Of a stretch of 64,000 nucleotides of DNA, positions 52,231 to 59,968 are shown piece by piece (positions within the stretch are counted from its first letter, which is position 1; the number at the start of each line of letters is the position of its first letter). A program made the translations under genes and the position numbers. Source of the stretch: Phallusia mammillata. Lineage: Eukaryota; Chordata; Ascidiacea; Phlebobranchia; Ascidiidae. The notes under the pieces are model-generated. The model saw only the letters and a program-made list of their open reading frames with translations, ran no database searches and was not told the origin of the DNA. The stretch is taken from NCBI GenBank assembly GCA_003260075.1, contig QLIY01000193.1, positions 1,416 to 65,415 of the forward strand, in the 5' to 3' direction.

Positions 52231-54123
52231 ATGACGCGACAGTGGCTGCTGCTTATTTTCACATTTGCTACATTCATTATGACGTCACAATGCTGTCCGC
52301 GCGAATGTCGCTGCGACTCGCGAAGGAAAACGGTTTATTGCCACGAAAAGAACCTCACTACCTTGCCGCTTTGGATACCGAGTGACACCAAAGTGCTTTT
52401 ACTGCAACGGAACAATATCGGAAACAGTCCTGAACTTGAAGCCGGCCTGAAAGAGCTGGTTAACCTTGAGAAACTTGACCTACACAACAACAAACTGACG
52501 TCATTTCCGTGTGGTCTTCCCTCCTCACTGACATATTTGTCACTCAGCAATAACATGCTTAAGTACATCGGTAAAGACGCACTCAAGGGGTTAAGCAACC
52601 TACAAAACCTTAACCTCGATGGCAACAACCTTACAAATGAGGGAATGTCTCAGGTCAAGTTTGATGACGTGTCGAGCCTCGACGAGCTTGTTTTGTCGTC
52701 CAACGAGATGACGTCACTACCCGATGCTTTGCCCGCAAGCCTTAAGAGCCTTCGTGTTGACCACAACAAACTTGACGTTATCGATTTAGGGTCATTTTCG
52801 GGGAATTCCCAGCTTATCACCCTGGACGCAAGTTGGAATCAACTCGACGTCGGGGGCCTTAAGGGACTGTCCCTTCTACAAAATTTGCGCACCCTGGACC
52901 TCAGCCGCAACAAAGTGAGCAATATTCCTTCGGATTTGCCAGAAAACATTACAGACTTGCTACTGTCCTTCAATAGCATTCAGTATGTCTTCGCCTCGGC
53001 TGGGACCTTTGGAAAAATACCTCACGGGAACTTGCAGGGTTTTCCACAGCTCCAGAACTTGGACTTGTCTTCGAATCAGCTTCGCAGTGTAGAGTCAGGG
53101 GCCTTTGCAAACCTGCCTATCACAGCGTCGGTAGAAATACACGACAACCCGTGGAGATGCGACTGCAACTTGGTTTACCTCAAAACCTGGTTTACTCACA
53201 CGACATCAGTGGTTGCTAGTGGCAACATTAGATGCTCCACCCCCTACTCGTTTAGTGATGTCACATTGGCTAGTATCGATGTGGAAGCCCTCCAGTGTAC
53301 ACGCTCTTCGTACGCCTTCATGCTTAGTGACATCACTGACTCTGACGTCACAATTGATTACGCGGCGACCAGAGAACCACCTTACGTCACTTTCACAGTC
53401 ATGTACGGCGAGATGTTGTGTCAAAGTTGTGAGATCGAAAGTGAAGACAACTCGCGACTCTCTACCGCCGCTATGTGGATGGAGGATTATACCATTTTGC
53501 CTATTTCGCCAGGTGTCGCCAAAGAGATCATGGGTCTACAACCAAGCACGCGTTACGCTGTGTGTATTGTTGCCTCATATCAACACCCCGATAGGATTGG
53601 TATTGAACAGTGTGATGACTTCATGACTGCAAACGTCACTGCCACCACGTCACCGCTTCCAATCAATACGTCAGCAATTCCGATCTGGGTCTACGCGATG
53701 ACGGGAGTTTTAGCGCTTCTAGTGGTCATAGCATTGGTGCTGATTGTTGTCTGGAAAATGAAATCTCGAACACCGAACACAAGGAGCTACACGCAACAAC
53801 CCATTCCTCAACAGTATCTTCCCAATTTTCTGATCACACAAGATCCTATGACGTCACAAGGTCGTTCGCTGCAGAACGCGAACAAAGAGTTTGACGTCAC
53901 GCTTATGGTGCGTCGGGATCTGCCGCATCACCATAGCGACAGTTGCTATAGCGACAGCCACGACGAAACCACGTCAACAATTCACACCGGCACCGGGACA
54001 ATGACGTCACGCACGAGTCATCACATTTACGAACATCTTACGTCACCTAGTGACCAACTTTTGCCTTCTGACGTCATGCCACCAACTATTCCAGTCGCTG
54101 GCGCGACGACAATGATTGTTTGA
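52231..54123 (+). CDS. FLRT: FLRT-like LRR/FN3 transmembrane receptor 3
   Basis: Single-exon frame of 630 codons. Signal peptide about 1-20, LRRNT CCPRECRC with C37, leucine-rich repeats about 50-303, LRRCT NPWRCDC at 306-312, an FN3-like domain about 360-470 with MYGEMLCQSC (Cys397, Cys400), a membrane segment about 484-510, EFDVT at 553-557, and C-terminus TMIV (hydrophobic-x-hydrophobic, PDZ class II type). Family and role are as for the two other copies: surface adhesion and guidance. Only 10 bases separate the start codon from a C-tract, so the 5' UTR and promoter are not contiguous here; the signal peptide immediately before LRRNT argues that the N-terminus is complete. Eight TGACGTCA words occur in the frame, in two of the three reading phases. 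Confidence 0.9.
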   Translation: MTRQWLLLIFTFATFIMTSQCCPRECRCDSRRKTVYCHEKNLTTLPLWIPSDTKVLLLQRNNIGNSPELEAGLKELVNLEKLDLHNNKLTSFPCGLPSSLTYLSLSNNMLKYIGKDALKGLSNLQNLNLDGNNLTNEGMSQVKFDDVSSLDELVLSSNEMTSLPDALPASLKSLRVDHNKLDVIDLGSFSGNSQLITLDASWNQLDVGGLKGLSLLQNLRTLDLSRNKVSNIPSDLPENITDLLLSFNSIQYVFASAGTFGKIPHGNLQGFPQLQNLDLSSNQLRSVESGAFANLPITASVEIHDNPWRCDCNLVYLKTWFTHTTSVVASGNIRCSTPYSFSDVTLASIDVEALQCTRSSYAFMLSDITDSDVTIDYAATREPPYVTFTVMYGEMLCQSCEIESEDNSRLSTAAMWMEDYTILPISPGVAKEIMGLQPSTRYAVCIVASYQHPDRIGIEQCDDFMTANVTATTSPLPINTSAIPIWVYAMTGVLALLVVIALVLIVVWKMKSRTPNTRSYTQQPIPQQYLPNFLITQDPMTSQGRSLQNANKEFDVTLMVRRDLPHHHSDSCYSDSHDETTSTIHTGTGTMTSRTSHHIYEHLTSPSDQLLPSDVMPPTIPVAGATTMIV

Positions 54124-54433
54124 CAATAATGCATTTTTTCGTTCCATTCATGTTCAAGAGATTATTCAAAGTCGTCCGATCATTATTTGTGACGTCACCC
54201 CCCCCCCCAGCAAATCTCTCTTCAGCAAAAAAAGCTTTTTTAAAAAAAAGTAACACGTGTGAATTGTTTTCAACGAAAGGCTTGTGCAGAAACACAAATG
54301 AGATTAGAAAAGTTGTTTTAAACTTCTCAACCTCTTCAGTAATAAAGTCAAGTTCAAAAATGCGTCACAACCCGAATAAAATCAACATGACTAGTGAACA
54401 AACAAATAAAACACCCTAGTACATGAAACAACT

Positions 54434-54604
54434 TAATATTTACTTCATAGTTTGCTGCAACCTTATTTGGTTAATTGAGCATCCATAGCAGTTTACTGCA
54501 ATCGGCCCAGAAACCCCCCCCCCCAATATTTACTTCATAGTTTGCTGCAACCTTATTTGGTTAATTGAGCATTCATAGCAGTTTAATTTAATCGGCCCAG
54601 AAAT
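54434..54604 (+). repeat. direct repeat split by a C-tract (11 C at 54514-54524)
   Basis: Copies 54434-54513 and 54525-54604 span AATATTTACTTCATAGTTTG to CGGCCCAGAAA, with three or four differences. Confidence 0.9.
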
Positions 54605-55366
54605 ACTAAGGTGGGTTCACAATGGTCAGAAAAACTTTAGCAAACGTGAATTAAACTTAACCCGTAAAAGTGCAAGTAAAAGACAAATTTTAATAGGGAT
54701 CAGCTAAATTGTGTGTTTTTTGTTTCCAACAGTGAAACTTTCACTATTTACCACCTGATGAACTTAAAGCTTCGTTTGTGCTTTTTTGGCAGTGAGATAC
54801 TGATGCATTACACAGTTTTTATGCCTAAAAAGAATCAGAAATTGCGTAAATGCAGTTTAACATATATGAAAAGATATAAAAAAACGATATAAGATATACT
54901 CAAACTCAACATAAAGATATACTAATATATAAAAAGTTTTATTCTCAATCACATTAAAAACATGTAGATGGGAGAGGTTATAGTAAGAACTAAGCGCTTG
55001 CATATACCCCCCCCCCCCCCCCATCGATCTGTGCGAGGAAGTGACTTGGTTGCATTGCTGTACGCCGGTGTGTTTTAATGTAATAGCCTGTATCTTGGTG
55101 TGTTTTTATATGTTTTACTCATTACGCCTTACGATATTTACAGTGTGAAAACCGTAATCTGTGATTTCCAACTGGGAAGTCTAATGCCTGGACCGATCAA
55201 AGTTTGGTACGTTATTTGTTTCTCTCCTGTAAATGCGTTTGTCGTTCCTCGTTCTGACTTTTACTAGTGTTGTTATATTTGCAGAAAACCGCGTTTATTG
55301 CGCGCGTCATTCATCTTGGTCGAAATAAAATTCTGTTGCTCGCACTGGTAGCTTGTCCAGGCNTTA

Positions 55367-55567
55367 AAAAATACCATTTGGCCCCGACAATAAAAAAGTT
55401 TGAGAACCACTATATCATACCAAGAAAAAAAGTTTCCACAAAACATGTACTGTTTGTACTGCCCCCCCCCCCAAAAATACCATTTGGCCCCGACAATAAA
55501 AAAGTTTGAGAACCACTGTATTATACCAAGAAAAAAAGTTTCCACAAAACATGTACTGTTTGTACTG
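55367..55567 (+). repeat. direct repeat split by a C-tract (11 C at 55462-55472)
   Basis: Copies 55367-55461 and 55473-55567 start AAAATACCATTTGGCCCCGA and include the hAT end GTTTGAGAACCACT. A lone N at 55363 marks the left boundary of the first copy. Confidence 0.88.
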
Positions 55568-55626
55568 TTTAACACTGCATAATATAACAAGCCAACAATA
55601 CAACCTGCTGAAAAACAAGCTTTCTT

Positions 55627-57491
55627 TTAAATAAAAACAAAATAATCGCCCGTTACGCGTGGACGCACAAAGACATGCACGTGACTAAATGCGATCGTCT
55701 TATCTTTGTCCGGAGTCTCGAAAATCGCAATGTCATATTTATCACTGGGAAAAAGTTCACCAATAATCTTCTTTATTCGGGGAATACCCAACTCTTTTAA
55801 AGACCAGATAATATAGTCTGTAATGCCGTCCTCGATGTGGTACGTAAAGTCGTTTTTAAGCACAGTATATTCTGCAAAAATGATGCAAACTAATATGATG
55901 CAAATGAAGAACAAGTTTTTAGGTTGATTATATTGTTATTATTATTATTATTATATATATTGTTATTATTATTATTTTTTTTTTCACGGGGTTCGAACCC
56001 AGGAACCTCCCGGGGACGAATCCCGATCAGGGTTTTTGTGTCTGTATATGGGTCAGAACCTCAGAACAACCCTAATAGCCTTGCGCCACCTACCGGAAAT
56101 TAGCAAACCTGGCTATTGTGAGTTCTCAAGTTAGTGGCTCCACTAGGAATTTGGGCTCGTTTAATAGCGGTAACGCAGCCAAAGTATGGAGGTCGAAAGG
56201 GAAATGCGCTTTGTCGTTTTAAACACACCATAGAACTACGTAACAACAAGTCGGTTTTGAGAACAGCTCTGTGGATTATGCTTCAACTCGTCAAGCGAAT
56301 TTTAAAAAGATTGCCAAAGTCTTATAACCAGGGTTGCTATACCGTCCTCCCCCCCCCCCAACTCGTCAAGCAAATTTCAAAGAGTTTGTCAAAGTCTTAT
56401 AACCCCGGTTAGTTCACATGTTCAGCATTACAGAAACACATTGCAAAAAATGTAAAATATCCACAAGACAATTTTACCTTTGCATGTTTTTCCCCCCCCC
56501 CAATTTTTCGGTTGTCCATATTTTTGGTTTCAAGTCGATGGCAACCCTGCTTATAACCCCGATGTTTCTTCACATGTTCAGCATTATAGAAACACATTGC
56601 AAAAAAAGTAAAATATCCACAAGACAAATTTACCTTTGCATGTTTTCGTAGTGTTGACGTACTTAGTATTGCTTTGAGGTAAAACAGAGTACGCGCATCC
56701 AAGCATAGCATGCTTGCAGTAACTTAACATTGAATCCCATTCCAATAACTTTTGTTGCTTGTGTTTTTGATAAGTAAATGTAACTCCAAGATTTCTACAC
56801 AAAGTATTTTCCTGAAACGACGTCTTTGAAAACAAATTAATGCTAATACTTTTTATTACATCTAATTCATATTTGGCAATGTGGTCCTTTTCCCAATTAT
56901 GCTAGTTTCTCAATTTAAACTTACAATAACAATAGCGATTGTTGAAACGTCAAGCTATAGAAAAATTGTATCATTCGATGGTACCTTTATTGTTGTTTTG
57001 TTTTTTTCGAATATCTAAACGTCATAAATAGGATTGTCTAGTCACAAAGTTAAGTATATATAATCGATTTAAGAACATTATAGTCAATGTACCGCACAAA
57101 ATACGATAAACAAAATTCTCAGAGGCGAGATATGGGCTTGGTGATTGACTTTAGTGGAAAACAACACCAAAAAGGTGAAGAACTACTGCTATAGAACGTA
57201 CGTATTACTGTAAGGTGTCTGGCAGTTTTGTATTAAATTAATTTCCAAGCCCTATGAATCAGAATACCTTTTATTATGACTAAGCCCTTTGCCAACAACA
57301 TGAATGATTTCAGCCCATTTATATCTTGTATAGGTAACATCCTCCAAAATTTTCTGTAACATTTTTTTGTCTTCTCGACTCGAAACTAGAGCAAAATTCG
57401 GACATTGGATGTCGACGTCATAAACAAGTGATGACGTCACTGTAGTGCAGTTGAAAATCAGAAGAAAACCTAAAGTTGCAAAAATCCGCAT
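55627..57491 (-). CDS. DUF3605/GIG1-like domain protein (exon 1 assignment uncertain)
   Basis: Exons 56811-56634 and 55871-55627 join in phase and give a domain resembling PF12239: an N-terminal part with EWDSMLSYCKH, then NDFTYHIEDGITDYIIWSL, and near the end SHVHVFVRPRV before the stop. The family is known from fungal GIG1-type proteins; its biochemical role is not established. A candidate first exon, 57491-57268, starts with a signal peptide (MRIFATLGFLLIFNC), which would route the protein to the secretory pathway. Its best donor (AAAAG/GTATTC) leaves phase 2, whereas exon 56811 needs phase 0. Either a small exon is missing, a weaker GTTGTTG/GTTGGC donor is used, or exon 1 belongs elsewhere. 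The 3' end of exon 56811-56634 has an allelic partial copy near 56470-56491. Confidence 0.6.
55930..56105 (-). repeat. tRNA-derived SINE-like element with AAT-repeat tail
   Basis: On the minus strand: GGTGGCGCAAGGCTATTAGG (A-box-like), about 100 nt later GGGTTCGAACCCCG (B-box), then an A-run and (AAT)n. The order head, B-box, simple tail fits a tRNA-derived SINE; a functional tRNA is unlikely at this spacing. It lies between the two domain exons of the DUF3605-like gene. Confidence 0.5.
56284..56655 (+). repeat. three-part haplotype mosaic with C-tracts at 56349-56359 and 56492-56501
   Basis: 56284-56348 and 56502-56655 carry the two halves of a hAT-like insertion and its flanks. 56360-56491 is a copy of the same flanks without the insertion. 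The copies differ by several percent. Confidence 0.9.
56329..56549. mobile_element. hAT-like MITE (CAGGGTTGC termini) interrupted by its empty-site allele
   Basis: Left end CAGGGTTGCTATACCGTCC from 56329, right end GATGGCAACCCTG to 56549. The 8-bp duplication CTTATAAC is at 56321-56328 and 56550-56557. The inserted copy between the C-tracts has a single CTTATAAC (56395-56402) and no element. The same family is at 7109-7424. Confidence 0.88.
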
Positions 57492-59968
57492 ACTGTGTCA
57501 AGAAAAGTATGCAAAAAAATAACCAAAACTTATTTGTCAAAAATACAATTATGCGTTTTGTTTCGTATTGCTGGACAAACCCTATATGTTGTAGCTTGAA
57601 ACTGGAGCCAGGCAGAAAAAAATGTATTAATATTGGCATTTAAACTCGGAAATTGACATTTCATGTGGCTTACTGCCAATCGAATGGAAAGGGCGTTTAT
57701 GGTAGGGTAGCCCCAACTAAAACGAATGCAAAAAGCCTGTGTATAGCTTATGTCCTATAACACAATTACTCGTTAGTCCGTATACGTGCAGTTCAAACAC
57801 AAACAAATTTTGAAATGTTCAATTATACTTTTTCTTAATCCCACAGAAAGCAATAAATGTATGTGTTAAAGGCAAAAGACGTTTTTAGGTAACAAACACA
57901 CAAAACAGAAATTTTAAATACATAATAAGCAACTGCCTTTTGTCTGAACTTTTTTTCAACTCAAGTCATATCCAAACCTAAAATTTGGTGAAATGTGAAA
58001 TCAAGACCGAATCAAGCACGTTTTTGTTCAAACTTTCAGTAAATTCAGTAAACATGTTTGTCAAATCTAAAACAATTCTTATTTGCATACAGGCAGTTAT
58101 AGTTTTCTGGTGCAACAATACCAGTGAATCTATCTGTATGAAATCTACCAAGATCCTTATAGTACTTTACTTTCTATTTCAATAAGTTTGCATATAGCTA
58201 TAGTAAAACCTACCAAACAGAACATACATATACAACTGCATTGTAAACTTATCTATTTGCTTTCGAAGCTTCTGTTTAAAACCAATTATCTCACGGTTGG
58301 TTAAACTGTTTCTATTTGGCCTACATTTTTACAAGTGATTTGAAAAGTCTTAAGTGAGACACAACAATAATTGAATAAACTAATTGCGTGACCGAGTTTG
58401 TCGGTAACGAGCTACAAATCGTGATACAAAGTGACACACACGATTATTGACAATGAATCATGGCATTATTTTTGGTGCTCGTAAAACACAGCAAGTTGAT
58501 TTGACTTCGATTCAAGTTATGTTGTGTTTTTGCTTTTTAAGTCATGGCGTTTATTGAATTATTTCTTTGCTTTAATATATATATACATACATTTGAAAAG
58601 ATTCACAAATAACTTTGTTTCAAGTAACAAAATGTCTGTAACAAAGATCATGTTTGTTCTACATCTTTCACGAACACAAAATATTTGGTAATTTCTAATT
58701 TGCCCGCAGTTATTAGTGGTGCCTTGTTGGTTTTTTTTTTTTGTAAATTATGTTCAATATTTTTAAAGCTTTTTTAATTCGGGGATTCCCCAGTGGATTC
58801 AATAAGTGATTCATGCAGTCTGATGTGGTTATTTGGGCGACCCTTTTTCATAAACGTATAAAATGAAAATACAGTGAACCTCTTCATCCGGTTAATACGG
58901 ACCCGTTTGGGCCAAAACATTTGTCCGGATTAAGCAGGGATCGGGAAACACCAAATCCGGCTTAGCCGAGTTTTACTGTTCTCCAATGTAGGCTACGTAT
59001 ATAATATATATATATATGTCTATAGACACCGCTTTCGGTTCAACTGAAATTCAAAACGTAATGAAATTAAAGATTAACACACGGACACTATATTCCCAAG
59101 CCAATGGATCTTACCCTGGGGGTTATGCTCGCCAGAAAAGAAGATTTTTTTTTTAAATTTCGGAGGGCAATCAGATTTTTTGGTTCAGTGACATCATATT
59201 TCTGTGAGATCATGCAATTTAAATTTTTAATAAAGAAGTAAGCGAAAGCCGGTTGGTTTTCTGTGTTTTTTTTGCAGCGCATTGCGCATTCTAAGAAAGA
59301 TAGGGTACGTGAACAAAGAAATTTGAGGTTCTAAAGTTAAACAGATGTCTTGTCATGCATATAGCAGCATTTTCGTAAAGCTAAAATCTTAAGATGACTC
59401 AAAACAAGTAAAACACACTTTTTTCGGTAGTACATCAATAGACGTAAAAAACAAACAAAATCGAAACAAATATACGAACGTGTTTCAAATTTATACCGGG
59501 AATTAAATAAATCATTGGCCAGAATGCCACCGTGGATAATGAGTTAGTCGAGTATCTTTGCACACATCAAATAGTCGTAAAACAAAGATTTTAAAGTTAA
59601 TGCAAATCCAGTTGACATTTTTACTGCAGACAATAACCATGCTGTAGTTGTTTATGATATAAATTCATGGCTCAATAAACTTTGTTCCGCTACAGGCTAC
59701 AGAAAAGTGCCAACTTTGAGAAATGCGAAACCAAAACAACGGGTTTCTGTTGTTAAACAAAACAAGAAATTACTCTGTTGAAAAAGCTTGTAATATTTAA
59801 CTTTCATTCTATTGTCGATGTACAAGTTACCTTAACTATTTATTCCTAGTGAAATTGTGTTAGAAGCGATGCATGACGTATAAAAATAGCCCTGTAATTT
59901 TTGATATTTTGGTAAAATTGTGAGAACTTTCTCTACATTCTGCAAAAATACTACAATTTCCTGGGAAT
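57492..59968. other. intergenic: 5' flanks of the DUF3605-like gene and RAB8 (divergent)
   Basis: No coding exon is recognised. It contains a pogo-like MITE (58870-58980) and a diverged relative of the 2500/3365 repeat near 59150-59240. Confidence 0.6.
58870..58980. mobile_element. pogo/Tigger-type MITE
   Basis: Starts TACAGTGAACCTC with GGTTAATACGGACCCG inside, and ends CCGGCTTAGCCGAGTTTTACT followed by GT, giving inverted ends of the ACAGTRAAMCTCG type. About 110 bp, no coding capacity. Confidence 0.6.

Larger units (their letters stand above)
54124..55626. other. intergenic: FLRT-3 3' flank to DUF3605-like 3' end
   Basis: No coding exon is recognised. C-tracts at 54198-54208 (11), 54514-54524 (11), 55007-55022 (16) and 55462-55472 (11); the first and third show no local repeat. 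There is an undetermined base at 55363. Confidence 0.6.

Noticed and set aside
53213..53626. 137-codon frame within FLRT-3
   Set aside because: It is a shadow frame in another phase of the receptor gene.
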